64,000 nt of DNA from Blattamonas nauphoetae (taxonomy: Eukaryota > Preaxostyla > Oxymonadida). The stretch is taken from positions 1-64,000 of the forward strand of contig JARBJD010000031.1 of assembly GCA_033064195.1 (NCBI GenBank), given 5' to 3'. Below the pieces are notes generated by a model, which saw only the letters and a program-made list of their open reading frames with translations, was not told where the DNA came from and searched no databases. Shown here in pieces: positions 23,736 through 34,875 of this stretch (its first letter is position 1; the number at the start of each line of letters is the position of its first letter). The translations under genes were made by a program, and so were the position numbers.

Positions 23736-26700
23736 TCAAAGAGCGTGGACACAATCGGGAGGTCTAGCGAGATGCGGTTGCGATTGAGGTCCGTTTTCCT
23801 CCGACAGTGTTTTGAGTTTGTCCTCAAGCTCGTTCAGAGACAATCGTGCGTGTGGGTCGACTTCGAGGCAGGATGCAATGAGGGACTTGACGAAGTCGGA
23901 CGAGATCCGATCCATTTTCAGAGGCGAGCCTGCTCCCAGCTGTCGCTGAGCGTTCACAGCGTCCACTTCGCCGAACGGCACAGAACCTGTCTCCATTTCC
24001 CACAAGACCAGGCCAAGACTAAAAACTGCCGCTTTGCTCACGTCCAGCGCCGTTCTCCGACCTGCCACTTCGGGTGCCATCCATCGCTGTCCTTCCGTGC
24101 TCTTCACTGGTTGAGCGTTCGTTGATGGTTTGAGAGTGTTCGATGAGATGGTGTTGTCGTTCACCGATCCGATGTTTGATTCTCGAAAAAAGTGGTTGTT
24201 GCCTTCTCTATTCCCCTCGCTTGCACGATTGGCTTCATTCAAAGTCGATTGATCTGGATGCCTCAGATGGTCCGATGTTCCGAGTGATACTTTCCCTGAA
24301 CTGTCCAGGAAGAAGTGATGAGGCGTGAGGACAGAGACAACGAGGTTGTCCTGCTTCTGGCTCTGAAGGTATTTGATGCCCTTGATCACGCTGACCAAGA
24401 TCGCACCCGAGTTGAGTGGTTGGTTGTTGTCGGAGTGATGGATCCGCTGGAACAGCGATTGTTTTGTGGAAACGAAAGAAATGTTGAAATCATCGTCGCA
24501 GTTGTATGCCTTCACAAGATCAATTGGTTCATGTTTGGAGTCTTCATCGTCGAAGCTTCTTTGGACAGCAGTGACATCTTTCTGTCGTTGATCAGGATGG
24601 GATGGGGCAGGGAAGAGATTTGAGTTGGTGTTGTTATCGGTACGAACCATCATTTCGTCATCTTCATCGTATTTCACGACAACGTCCATCATTTGTTCCT
24701 GCTGAGAGGAAAGCGGCTGATCTTGTTTCTTCTTCTTTTGATGACGACGAACCAGAAAGACGATGATCAGAAGAAGAAGGAGAGCAACAACTGAGACAAC
24801 GATGACGGGAATGATCCAGCTCTTGTTCCTGTCGAATGCTTGCGAGAATCTCTCTGAAGAACTTGCTCTGAACGTGAACCAATCTGTCACGAGTCCATCA
24901 CTGTACTGGAGGGCTCCTCTCAGCACTGTCGACGACGAGAACGAACTCCCACTGATGTTGACATCTGCGACGATTACTGTCGTGGTTTTGAAAACTGATG
25001 CCGGCAGTTCGAACACAAATGGCTCGGAGTTCTTCTTCTCTGAAACTTCCCAAACACACAGCGACAGATCGCACGGATAGAGACTCGCTCCAATCAGCGT
25101 CAGATTGTACAGCGACTTCTTGCCACCAGTTGCTTTCGTCTTGTTGACATCGATCGTCGGGACGAAAAGTGGAGCTAGAATCGGAGTTCCAGCTTGCGTC
25201 ACATCACAGCTGTCAGTTGAGATCCAGAGGTTTTCTGTTGAATCATCGTCGCTCGTCCACGCGGTTGGGATTGTGATCATCCCATCCTCCGAGCATGCAA
25301 TGTGCTTCCTTGTCGAAATGGCTGTGGAAGATGGCTGAGAGCAGTTCGAGAACGATCCACTTGAAATGTTCAGTGTGCCACCGCGCATGGCAATCGCTCC
25401 TTGCGCAACTGAATCAAATGTCGGGAAAGAAAGAGTGGTTGTGCAGTGATCCAATACAAGAAGACCCGTTGACCAAGTGCACATCTCATCAGCGTCGTTC
25501 ACATGGTCGATGCTCTGCTGCAACGAGAACGTGCATGTGACGAGAGTGAGAGAGCAGTCCTCGCCAGAAAGAAGAGTCGATACTGCACATTGTGTCACAT
25601 TCAGAGATGTGATCTTCGTGCTTGTCTGTGCATGAAGAGTGAATGGTGTTTGAGTGAAGGTGAGTTGAACTAGTTGGAGTGATTCCACGACAAAGGCACC
25701 CCCCTTCAGGTTGAGGAGAGTGGGTGTGATGACGTTTGACGATGAAATGACGACGGTGTAGAATGACAACGATCCGTCTTCGAATGTGAAGAAAGAATCA
25801 TCTGACGTCAGCTGCGATGAGGACACATCAATTGTCAGCTCTTTGAATGTCAGTGTGCCCGGGTCGTCCAAGTCGCTGCTCAGCACACGCCCCTTCGATA
25901 TCATCTCCACAACTCCGCGCTTGTTGTGTCCACTGATCGTCAGTGAACGGTCACCAATCGAAAACAACTCGTTCAGCTCTGCCTCCCTCACTTCGGCAAG
26001 TGGCTCATGTGTCACGTCGAAACTCTTGGGCAAAGAGTGGCAAGGCAAGAAAGAGTGTCCACACAGACGAAAGTTCGACGAGTTGGATTTTGTGACGTGG
26101 AACGATCCGACTGGTCGTGGGTAGAAGTGATACAGGAGTGAATAAGGCCCTTCCTCCGCACTCTCCTCAACCATCACTCCATTCCATTCCGATGTATGGT
26201 TGAATGTTCCTGCCCAGCTCTCGCTTTCCAGTGAAGTGCGGTTCTCCAATCCAGTGAGCAGCACCCAGTTTTCGACATTGTCGGCAACACATTTCACAAA
26301 TCCGGTGTGTTTGACTGAGATTGCGGTGTTTTGACCGAGATGAGCTAAAATCGCTGATCCTCTTTTTTGTTGTGAGGTGATCGTGTTGAAGAAAGAATGT
26401 GTGATTGTGAGTGGTTGTGACGCCACGATGGCTGCAGTGGCCGAGAGAGTGATGTGCTCAATTGTTGTCCCTGTGATCTCCACTGACGCTCCCTCATGTT
26501 TGATCAGAGGTTCATCCAGTGTGAATGAGCTGAGTTTCGAGGACAAGAGGACGAGCGATCCGGTTCCACTGATGGCGAATAACGTTGGTGATGTTTGGAT
26601 TGTAGTTGGAGTGAAGTGGAGAGCGTGTGCTGTGAATGTCTCTGATTCGATTGTGATCGTGCATGTTGCTGTCCTGATTCTGTGCATTTGTGAAGATGAC

Positions 26701-29700
26701 GATGACCATTTGATTGGTTTGGTTGATGCGATGTTTTCGGTCAGATCGAGGTCTGATTGGATGACGATTTCTGCATCTTTGTTTCCATTCGAACTCTCTT
26801 TGGCTATATTGTGTGCTCGATCAAGAACTGCACAAGGCAATTTCGAGTTTCCACACAGCTCATGATCAAACTTCCCCGCAGAGGCAAATACAGGTCCTCC
26901 AGTGTAAGGGTTGAAAATGAAGAGGAGAGACGACGAATTTTGCTGTTTGTTTCCGAACACGTACGACTCAAGCTCAGTCGAATCGAAAACATTGGTTTCG
27001 GTATTCTTTGGAGTGGTGAAGTAGTCAGCCACGAGCGTGTCTGGGTTGAGCATCGACGGAACAGTTGTTGTGTGGATGTAGATGTTGGTGCCGGACTCTT
27101 CACACGAGTTCAAGTCAATGTCTTCTTCTCCAAATCCCACATTCTCCAGTTTCACTGTCCCGTCATTGAGACTGAGCAGAGAGATGAAGATCCCTCCCCC
27201 GCTCTTCGAAGCTGAACATGATTTGATCGACCCGTCCTTAAACGAGATTGTGTTGTCAATCACATTCGCCCACACTGCGCCTCCGTCCCCATTCCCTGAC
27301 GAGCAGGCTGTGAAGATGCACGAAACGAAAGCGATGCTGGACGTGCCATCAATCTCCACTGCTCCTCCGTTCCCTCCCTTCGCAATGCACGTGTCGAACG
27401 TGCATTCTGTGAGGGTTCCACCACTGTTTGTGAAGAAGAGAGCACCGGCTCTTTGCCCGCTCGTGCATTTCTCAAATCTGCAATTCGAGAAGTCTGATGA
27501 CACTGTTTGGATGTATCCTGCCGCACCTTGAGCCAACGAGGATGGACTGATGCTGTTCAACGTGCTGTCTGAGATTTCAACATTCGACATTGTGATCCTC
27601 TTCAAGTTAATTTGGAGAACACCCCCTTTGGGTCCTGTCCCAGCAGACTTCGTGATGTTCGTATTCGTGATGGTCAGGCTCCCTCCAGTGTTTGCGAAGT
27701 GAATGACTGCGGTTTCTGTTGATGAGCTCGTACATTGATCGATGATGCATCCCGTGATCTCACAACTGGTCAATTCAATCTTCAACGCTGCACCAAACCC
27801 TTTTGACTGACAGAACTGGAATGTGCAATTCTCGAATTTCGCATCTGTGCCCTTCAGGTATCCTCCACCGCCCTGCTTCTCCGACGTGCACGAGATAAAT
27901 TTGCTGTTCGTGACAACCGCGTTGGTGAGGAATTCTCCATAAAGCCCCGAACCATCCGATGCTCCCTTTGACACACAGGATGTGGATGTCACATGGTTGA
28001 TGGAGTAGTTGTGACCTGAAAGATACAGACCAGCACTTTTGACACCATCCGCTTTGCATTCAATGAATTGAACGTGGTTGAGCACAGAGTGGTTTGCAAA
28101 GAGGTGAAGACCTCCCACACCATTTCCTTGGTTTTCGACTTTCGCAGATGAACATTTGTTAAACACGCAATACTCGAGTGAGGCCTGTCCATACGAAATG
28201 TCCATTCCACCCCCAGTCTTACAGAAGCAATTTGTGAAAGAGCAGTTGGTGAGAACACTGACTGACGAACGGAGACTCGCTCCTCCGCCAAACTGGCCGC
28301 CGACACAATCAGTGAACGTGCACAGATGCAACTTGACGTCCTTTCCACCCGAAACAAACAAGCCACCCCCCATGGGCATCTGCGCTGCCCCCTTCAAGGC
28401 CTTGCACCGGACGAAGTGAGTGTTGTTGATGTGCAATTTTGTGGAAGAACTGCTGAACAACGCGCCTCCGCCTGAGTAATGGCTGTTGAGGGAGATGTTG
28501 CAGTCAACGAACGAGCAATCTAGCAAATCGGCAGCGCCTGCATCCAAATGACAAGCTCCTCCGGCAGCGTTGAGTGTGTGGCAGTTTGTGAAAGCGACGG
28601 ATTCCATGGAGATCGTTGATCCACTATGAGACGCAACCCCACCACCAACACCAGTCAGATGCGAGCAGTTCGTGAATGAGCAGTGTGAAAGTGTGTGTGT
28701 CCCTTTCGACAGGAAGTTCAGTCCTCCGCCGCGTTCTCTCCCGTTTCCCTCGCAATCAGTGAACTCGCATGAGGAGACAGTTGTAAATGCGATGTTCACA
28801 GAGAGGCCCCCTGTTGTGGTCGATGTGCATCCAGTGAACTTGCAACTTGTGATCTGGACTGCTGCTGCCTGCGTTGGCTTCATTCCCAAGATTCCTCCTC
28901 CTCCGTTCCCATAGTAACCAGCTCCGTCCGAGTTCCAACACTCCACACAGGTCACGCCAGAGATAGTGAGTGTCGTGGTTGTGTCGTAAATGAAGAAGCC
29001 GCCTCCAGCCCCGCCACGGCAGACACATCTGTCGAACGTGTTGGTTCCGCTGAGCTCGACATGGTTGCAGGTGAAGGCTCGCAATGCTCCTCCATGAAGG
29101 GATTGTGCCACTGTTGACTCGCATTGGGTGAAGGTGCAGGAGATCACAGTGAGGGTATCCGCAGATTGTCGGTGGATGGCTGCTCCTGGTGAAGTCGATG
29201 TCATCGATGTGAACGTGCAAGTGTCGAATTCTGTCACTGAACTGTATGAGGATTGGTCACCCTGAACAAAAGCCTTGCCGGTCTCTGTTGTTGTGCAGTG
29301 CGAGAAAGACGTGTTTTTGAAGAGGAAGTCCCCACCCGAGTTGATGTTCGACGAAACCAGTCCATACAACCCATGCTCGCTGTGGGTCATGTCCATCCCC
29401 GAAACAATCTGCGTGTAGCGTGTCCTGGCGTGGGGTGGCATGTTCGGGGACGCAGTTGGAGTGGATGAAATGTTTGTAAAGCGGCATCCAAACGAGAAAA
29501 CTGATGTGCTCAGATCTGACCATCTCTCTGCTGGTGGTGATGAGACGAAAATCCCACATTCAGGGGTCAACTTCACGGAATCCAATGTTTGGGAGAGAAC
29601 ATTCATTGACACGTCAAACGCTGTCCCATAATTTGACTCTTCTTCGCCACTGACTCCCACGAAGGAGGGCACGACACCAGACTGCGTCAAAATATGAACG

Positions 29701-30182
29701 TCCAACAAAGTGATTGAAACGGAGGATGAAAGCACATCGGATCGTGAAGGGTACGCTGTCACGAGATTGTTCGTTCCAGGCGTGAAGATCGTCGTCTGCG
29801 CAATCAAAAGAGAAGACGAGTCAAGAAATGACAAAACAGTTGATGGCCCTGTCAGTGAAATCCAGAGACTTTGGAGCTCGAGGGTGGAGTTTGTCTGGCG
29901 AAACAAGTGGTGAACACAATTCGATGAGGTCGTGAGGACACTTTTCTCACAGTCGTGACCCGTGACCAAAATATGACGATTTTCGATGGAAACAGAATGG
30001 AAAGCCTCAATGATATCATCAATATGAAAGTTCATTTTCGTGGCAGAATGCGTTTCAAAGAAAGATGACAGATCTTTGGCAGATTGAGAGTGGAAATGTT
30101 TGAAATGGTCGCCAAAGACACGGGAGTCTTCGGCTCTGCCGAGAGTGAAAACGATGAGAAGAAACTGAATGAAAGTTATCAT
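23736..30182 (-). CDS. beta-helix surface protein with membrane span and cytoplasmic kinase-like domain
   Basis: 2148 aa, unspliced. The start is ATG 30180-30182, giving a signal peptide (MITFIQFLLIVFTLGRAEDS); the frame opens six codons earlier but only from a GTG. Residues ~250-1050 are a long right-handed beta-helix with dozens of turns of the pattern C.FT.C.......GGA. A single membrane span (WIIPVIVVSVVALLLLLIIV) lies near 1787-1810, followed by RRHQKKKKQ on the cytosolic side. Residues ~1925-2120 resemble a protein kinase C-lobe (IKGIKYLQSQ, RWMAPEVAG, FSLGLVLWEMETGSVPFG). The N-lobe is missing, the HRD position reads LTPHHF and the DFG position GTSD, so it is probably catalytically dead. 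The shape suggests a surface adhesin or receptor. An inverted paralogue lies at 53.7-60.2 kb. Confidence 0.85.
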   Translation of the reverse strand: MITFIQFLLIVFTLGRAEDSRVFGDHFKHFHSQSAKDLSSFFETHSATKMNFHIDDIIEAFHSVSIENRHILVTGHDCEKSVLTTSSNCVHHLFRQTNSTLELQSLWISLTGPSTVLSFLDSSSLLIAQTTIFTPGTNNLVTAYPSRSDVLSSSVSITLLDVHILTQSGVVPSFVGVSGEEESNYGTAFDVSMNVLSQTLDSVKLTPECGIFVSSPPAERWSDLSTSVFSFGCRFTNISSTPTASPNMPPHARTRYTQIVSGMDMTHSEHGLYGLVSSNINSGGDFLFKNTSFSHCTTTETGKAFVQGDQSSYSSVTEFDTCTFTSMTSTSPGAAIHRQSADTLTVISCTFTQCESTVAQSLHGGALRAFTCNHVELSGTNTFDRCVCRGGAGGGFFIYDTTTTLTISGVTCVECWNSDGAGYYGNGGGGILGMKPTQAAAVQITSCKFTGCTSTTTGGLSVNIAFTTVSSCEFTDCEGNGRERGGGLNFLSKGTHTLSHCSFTNCSHLTGVGGGVASHSGSTISMESVAFTNCHTLNAAGGACHLDAGAADLLDCSFVDCNISLNSHYSGGGALFSSSSTKLHINNTHFVRCKALKGAAQMPMGGGLFVSGGKDVKLHLCTFTDCVGGQFGGGASLRSSVSVLTNCSFTNCFCKTGGGMDISYGQASLEYCVFNKCSSAKVENQGNGVGGLHLFANHSVLNHVQFIECKADGVKSAGLYLSGHNYSINHVTSTSCVSKGASDGSGLYGEFLTNAVVTNSKFISCTSEKQGGGGYLKGTDAKFENCTFQFCQSKGFGAALKIELTSCEITGCIIDQCTSSSTETAVIHFANTGGSLTITNTNITKSAGTGPKGGVLQINLKRITMSNVEISDSTLNSISPSSLAQGAAGYIQTVSSDFSNCRFEKCTSGQRAGALFFTNSGGTLTECTFDTCIAKGGNGGAVEIDGTSSIAFVSCIFTACSSGNGDGGAVWANVIDNTISFKDGSIKSCSASKSGGGIFISLLSLNDGTVKLENVGFGEEDIDLNSCEESGTNIYIHTTTVPSMLNPDTLVADYFTTPKNTETNVFDSTELESYVFGNKQQNSSSLLFIFNPYTGGPVFASAGKFDHELCGNSKLPCAVLDRAHNIAKESSNGNKDAEIVIQSDLDLTENIASTKPIKWSSSSSQMHRIRTATCTITIESETFTAHALHFTPTTIQTSPTLFAISGTGSLVLLSSKLSSFTLDEPLIKHEGASVEITGTTIEHITLSATAAIVASQPLTITHSFFNTITSQQKRGSAILAHLGQNTAISVKHTGFVKCVADNVENWVLLTGLENRTSLESESWAGTFNHTSEWNGVMVEESAEEGPYSLLYHFYPRPVGSFHVTKSNSSNFRLCGHSFLPCHSLPKSFDVTHEPLAEVREAELNELFSIGDRSLTISGHNKRGVVEMISKGRVLSSDLDDPGTLTFKELTIDVSSSQLTSDDSFFTFEDGSLSFYTVVISSSNVITPTLLNLKGGAFVVESLQLVQLTFTQTPFTLHAQTSTKITSLNVTQCAVSTLLSGEDCSLTLVTCTFSLQQSIDHVNDADEMCTWSTGLLVLDHCTTTLSFPTFDSVAQGAIAMRGGTLNISSGSFSNCSQPSSTAISTRKHIACSEDGMITIPTAWTSDDDSTENLWISTDSCDVTQAGTPILAPLFVPTIDVNKTKATGGKKSLYNLTLIGASLYPCDLSLCVWEVSEKKNSEPFVFELPASVFKTTTVIVADVNISGSSFSSSTVLRGALQYSDGLVTDWFTFRASSSERFSQAFDRNKSWIIPVIVVSVVALLLLLIIVFLVRRHQKKKKQDQPLSSQQEQMMDVVVKYDEDDEMMVRTDNNTNSNLFPAPSHPDQRQKDVTAVQRSFDDEDSKHEPIDLVKAYNCDDDFNISFVSTKQSLFQRIHHSDNNQPLNSGAILVSVIKGIKYLQSQKQDNLVVSVLTPHHFFLDSSGKVSLGTSDHLRHPDQSTLNEANRASEGNREGNNHFFRESNIGSVNDNTISSNTLKPSTNAQPVKSTEGQRWMAPEVAGRRTALDVSKAAVFSLGLVLWEMETGSVPFGEVDAVNAQRQLGAGSPLKMDRISSDFVKSLIASCLEVDPHARLSLNELEDKLKTLSEENGPQSQPHLARPPDCVHAL

Positions 30183-30377
30183 TGTTTGGAAAGATCTCAC
30201 CCATAGATTGTCATCAATGAATTGTCAAAAGATAGATTTCATAAAGGCGATAACAGAAATCAAATGCAAGGTGTGAGGTGATCCAAAGGACGGAAATCCT
30301 GTTTGTGGATGAACAGAGAATTGGCTGTCGTGGCAAAGCATCCAGTCGCCCTCGAAACGATTCGGGAACTTCATTAA

Positions 30378-31945
30378 TTACAGGTTCAGTCCTTTCTCGC
30401 TTCTGGTCTCGAGAATGAAGTCAAACAGCTTCCGAAACCGCAGTGTCTCCACTCCGAGAAGCCTCGACTCAATTGCGTCTTCGAAACCAAGTTCAGTGAA
30501 TCGTCTCCGCCTTTGCGGCTGTCTCTTCTTTGTGCGGGGTTCGCTCGCCGTGTCGTTCTCTCGCATGTTGGACACTCGTCGTCCCAGTTCACTCAAGTCT
30601 TCTGTCCCCACCACCCATCCATCCTCCCACTTCTCTCTCTCCATCGCCATCAGCCTTCCTCTTTGCATTTCTGCCCTCTCCAGTCGCATCAGCACGAAAT
30701 GGATGGATGTGATCCTGTCCCCCAAGTGCCTCTTCTGACTCAGTTCCAAATCCGTGTGCTCTTCGAGCGGAATGACAAATGTCAGATAGGGCAGAGAAGG
30801 AGCGACGACAGCCCTCACGAGCAGGCTGTGGAGTTGTTCGTCTGTCACATCGCTCAATCTCTCGAATTCACACAGCAGAAGATTCGCGACTGCCCAGACA
30901 GCGTAGAGATGGAACTGCGAGTGGGTGATCGGGACGCGAGTCGGATCTGTGGCAGCAAACAGACGAGCAAGGATGTCGTTCTGGAGGAACACCCTCGACA
31001 GCGACTGTCTGTTGAATGTCATCTCAACCACAAACCGGAGACCCTCGACGAACGGCTGGCCTCGGGATGCAAGTGTGCTCTTCACAAGCAAGTTGCAGAG
31101 CGAGGACAGGTCGCCAAAGGTGGAAGTGACAGTCGGGAGGATGCTGCACATGCGATTGAGGTGGAGATGGTGCAGGACACGCCACAGCACGTTCAGAAGA
31201 GCTGAATTGGCCTCGCCAAGGTCGTGCTTCTCAGAGAACAGCGTGGGATGTTGATGAACGAGCTCAAGCGAGACTTCAAGCGATGTCTTCACAATCGGAA
31301 TCAGCCCACTCTCCAAAATGACCTGAGCAGGAGAAGGACGGGGAAGAGCAAACGTGGGTGTGGATGCGAGACTGGTTGAAGAGGACAGCATCCAAAAACG
31401 AGAGGGCAGCAGACAGTTGCTTGATCACAAGGCCGAGACTGTGCAGCGAAGAAGGAGTTTCAATTTCTCGGGTTGAATCGGAGTTCTTTGCGATCCACGC
31501 TGTTTGGAGCCAATCGAGACGGCTGGAGAGGATCGAACAGAGCGAGACTGGATAGAAGACTTGGCAGCTGAGAGGATCGGAAGGGTTTGCCGGGACAAGA
31601 TGGGTTGGAAGAGGGGAAACGTTGCGTCTGCTTCTTGTCGCACAGTTCGAAAGTGTGTTGAAGACAATTGTTGATATTTCGAGGCAAGGCGAGAGACCCA
31701 TCTCCATCAGAACGGAAAAAAGGGTTTTCGATAAGAAGTCGTGTCGGAGGGATGCAAAAGTTGCTGCGATAGCGTCCTGGTGCAGAGTCCACAGAGAACA
31801 AGAACATGTATCGTCAAGACTAAGGAGAATAAGGCTCTTCCCAAGCTAATCAAATATGAAAATGAAAATACAACAAAGATACTGATTGAGCATCTGTAAA
31901 AAGGTGCCAATTCTTCAAACAATAGAACAGAAACGATGGAATCAT
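30378..31945 (-). CDS. helical-repeat (ARM-like) protein, unknown function
   Basis: Model of three exons: 31945-31883, 31845-31387 and 31322-30378, with introns of 37 nt (31846-31882) and 64 nt (31323-31386); 488 aa, and all exon lengths are multiples of three. The start is the ATG giving MIPSFLFYCLKNWHLF. The protein is rich in amphipathic helices (SLWTLHQDAIAATFASL, FNTLSNCATRS, ESGLIPIVKTSLEVSLELV, LYAVWAVANLLLCEFERL), reminiscent of armadillo/importin-alpha repeats. The tail is basic (KKRQPQRRRRF near 450). A transport-factor role is possible but not shown. The C-terminal exon is certain; the first exon is the least sure. Confidence 0.55.
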
Positions 31946-32207
31946 TGAGTCAGTCAAAGCCACACGAAGATCGGAAGAAAACCGAACTAAATGGAGAATA
32001 TGTCAATACACCTACAAAAAATATCGTACGGAGCACATATATAAGATTGAAGAAGGAATTCTGTTGAAGGAAATGTCTTGAAAAAGAGCAGACTGGAACT
32101 GTAGATGGATTCCATGTTTCACAGAATACATTTAAGAAATCAACACATCCGAGGTTATACAGAGATTTCGCTGTTGCTGGGGACTCTGTTCAGAACGGGA
32201 CGAGATA

Positions 32208-32480
32208 TCAAGGAGTTGGGTCGAACCTGATACAATTTCGAAAAGTGCAGAGAGTGATGATCTTGCTTTTTCCTTGTCTTCTCCACTGACAGTTGAGAGA
32301 AGAGATTGGAATTGTTGGTCCGTCTGATGTTGTCTTAAATTGTTGAAATGAACACACGTGATCAGAAGTGACGAATTCTTCGTGGGGAGAAGAGTTCATG
32401 GGAAAATTGGAAAGAGAAGATTGGATTAGAGAGTTGTAAAGAAGATGCTGCGAAAGAATGTTATCTTTCTCCATTATTCT
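32208..32480 (-). CDS. possible small hypothetical protein
   Basis: An open frame starting MEKDNILSQHLLYNSLIQ runs to a stop at 32208. It has no recognisable motif, no membrane segment and a Ser/Thr/Gln-rich composition. It lies between the helical-repeat gene and the kinase-like/HECT-like gene, both on the same strand. It could be a real small gene, a missed exon, or chance. Confidence 0.2.
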   Translation of the reverse strand, partial: RIMEKDNILSQHLLYNSLIQSSLSNFPMNSSPHEEFVTSDHVCSFQQFKTTSDGPTIPISSLNCQWRRQGKSKIITLCTFRNCIRFDPTP

Positions 32481-32670
32481 CCGGTGGAACCCAGGTTTAT
32501 AAATTCTGTTGGGCCATGCAGCTTTTCTCCGACCGATCTGCATGCACGTGGGAATTCCCCGCTCTTGAAAACCATGCGCAAAGAAGAGTCAATATGTGAG
32601 TGGTGTGATGAAAAAGAGGCTTCAACAGGAAACACTAGTTTATGAATTATCCAACAGAGATAAATCAACA

Positions 32671-34592
32671 TTAGTCGCAGGCATACTGAGAAAGCTCAAG
32701 GGCACTCAAGCGACGGAGATCAGACTCAGAGACGAGGCTCTGGAGGTGAGTGCGAGCGAGGCTGACGAACGGGGTGTAGTAGTTCAGAATCGCGACCATT
32801 GCTTGCTCTTTGTAGGCAGGGAGAAGGTCCTCGTCCAGTGTCTTGAAAGAGCCTCCGATGAAGAGCGGGTGAGATGTCCCGTCTGGAAGGTCGACACAGA
32901 ACTTTTGGCGTCTCACTTCGCCACCGACATTGACTGACAAGCTCTGAATTTCGTTGTATCTCTGCTCGTTCACAAACTTCAGCTCGCGCGGGTCGAGTGA
33001 GTATCCAGCCAGTTGCCTCCAGATGAATTGGTCGAATCTGATCGGGAGCTTGAGATTGCGGATCAGACAGTATCCGACCAGAATGCCAAGCAGACGGTAA
33101 TATCGAATAAACTGAGGACGCTGCTTCTGGGGATCAGAGGAGAGAGAGTATACGCCGTTTTTGAATTCCAAGATGCCAATTTTGTCCTTGTTCCCTAACT
33201 CCGCGAAAATATCCCTGAGGAACTTTTTAAAGTCGACAGATGACGAAGTAGTTCCGGATTTGTATTGGATGTCCAGACTTTTCTTGATATCGCTCGTGGG
33301 AAGAGAGAAAAATGCATCGCAAGCACTTTCTGTCAGTCTTGTCGAATCGACACTGATTGTGGTGCTTCCAGCAACCTGCAGTCTGCCCATTGATTGTACG
33401 AACAAGCTTTGTCGTGTTGCGAGATTCTCAGGAAATGATTCCTGTGGGATGGCAGAGTTGAGGATGGATGTAGCGTTTGTTTTGATCATCGGGACGGCGG
33501 GGATAGACGTGAGGAAGTTTAAGGCTGGCTGCAATTTTGGATCTTGAAGAAGAGAAGCAGCTGTTGGGCGGACATCTGAATCCTGGGGGGAAGGCAGAAG
33601 AGAAGGAGGGAGAACAGACTGTGGAGAGCATTTTAAGCAAAATAGCATGGAATTTCGGGTGATGGGGATCATATTGCTTGATTTCAAACTTGTTGTCAAA
33701 GATTTTCTTGGTTTTCTGGAAATCATTAGCAGTCCCGAAGATGGATTCTCCGTACGCGATTTCATGCAGGATGAGACCGACAGCCCAGATGTCGACCCTC
33801 GAGTCGTAACTAAAGAAGATGAAGAACAGGGCAGCACACGATGGCCTGTCGACAATGGTTTCTCTGGGTTGAATGTAACTACAAGGAAAGTGAACGAAAT
33901 GTGGATCAAACTCGGTCCTAATGTACGGTGCAGTTGTCTTATTCCCTGATTCCTGATTGTATTTGAGCGCAAACTGAAAATTTGCTGAAAGTGTGTGTGA
34001 ACTAAGGGGGGATACCATAGAGGGCTGGTTTGGCGGTTTCAAGAAAGATGGAGGCCGGCTTGATATACCGATGGATGAACTTGGTATGCATATATCTCAG
34101 TGGGTACATCAATTGGACAACGAGGAGGAGCAAATCCTACGAATGAGAATAGTGAGACAACGAGAAGAAGACGTCATCGGTCCATTGTTTTTGCTCGTTT
34201 TTCCATTGATTCATCTGCAGTTTGAGATTTGTTGCGGGGTCAACTTCCAGAATTCCATATACTGCGTCTGGTCTGGAATTGTCCCAACTCGTATATTGAG
34301 CGGCAACCTTCATTCCATCAGCGTTTTCGAGTGCTTGCACTGTCGTTAACTCTTCATCATACAATTGTTTGTTTTGGCTTGATAAACGTTCTGCACGTCG
34401 AAATGTCACAGATGAACCCTGCTGATCAAGACAATATTCTAGACAAGATGATCTTGATGAACTGAACGGCTTGTGAGATGTATCTGCAAAAAAACATGAC
34501 AATAAATGAAACATGCATTTTGTAGGGTCAATTGAGGTTGACATTGGTTTTGTTGCCATTTGAACGATGGCGACGAGCTGGTATTGATCCAC
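32671..34592 (-). CDS. kinase-like domain fused to a HECT-like N-lobe
   Basis: Six exons fit one frame (34592-34173, 34136-34016, 33984-33912, 33878-33840, 33809-33620, 33582-32671; introns 36, 31, 33, 30 and 37 nt), giving 584 aa. Residues 148-167 read QLMYPLRYMHTKFIHRYIKP, a kinase catalytic-loop block in which HRD is HRY. At 182-184 DFG is replaced by NFQ. The activation-segment end is TDYIQPRE and the next helix is YDSRVDIWAVGLILHE, so the fold is kinase but probably inactive. Residues ~400-584 match the HECT N-lobe order (IRYYRLLGILVGYC, LKLPIRFDQFIWRQLAG, ending LSALELSQYACD), but the protein stops where the catalytic-Cys C-lobe should begin. The 5' end is uncertain. The kinase part is surer than the HECT part. 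Confidence 0.6.
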
Positions 34593-34875
34593 CCATTATG
34601 GAATATTTGTTGAGATTATTGTGAAAATTAAAACGAAATTAAAAAAGAATTTCAGGTCTCATTGACAATCATCCGCTCTTTCATCGCACCTGGTCCCTGT
34701 GCATTCACAAAAGTCATTGATGAGATGAAATCAAATCATTGTGGCCTGTCTCCTTCTCTGAGCACATCCCACTGAACGGAAGTTGCCAGTGAGGAAGTTT
34801 GGATGAGGAATCAATCAGAGTGTGATGTGCACTGAGCGGTGACTGTCTTCTTCGGGCAGCATCTGCAGACTCTGC

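Noticed and set aside
30183-30200. Start of the beta-helix gene at 30200
   Set aside because: That codon is GTG; the first ATG in frame (30180-30182) directly gives a good signal peptide.
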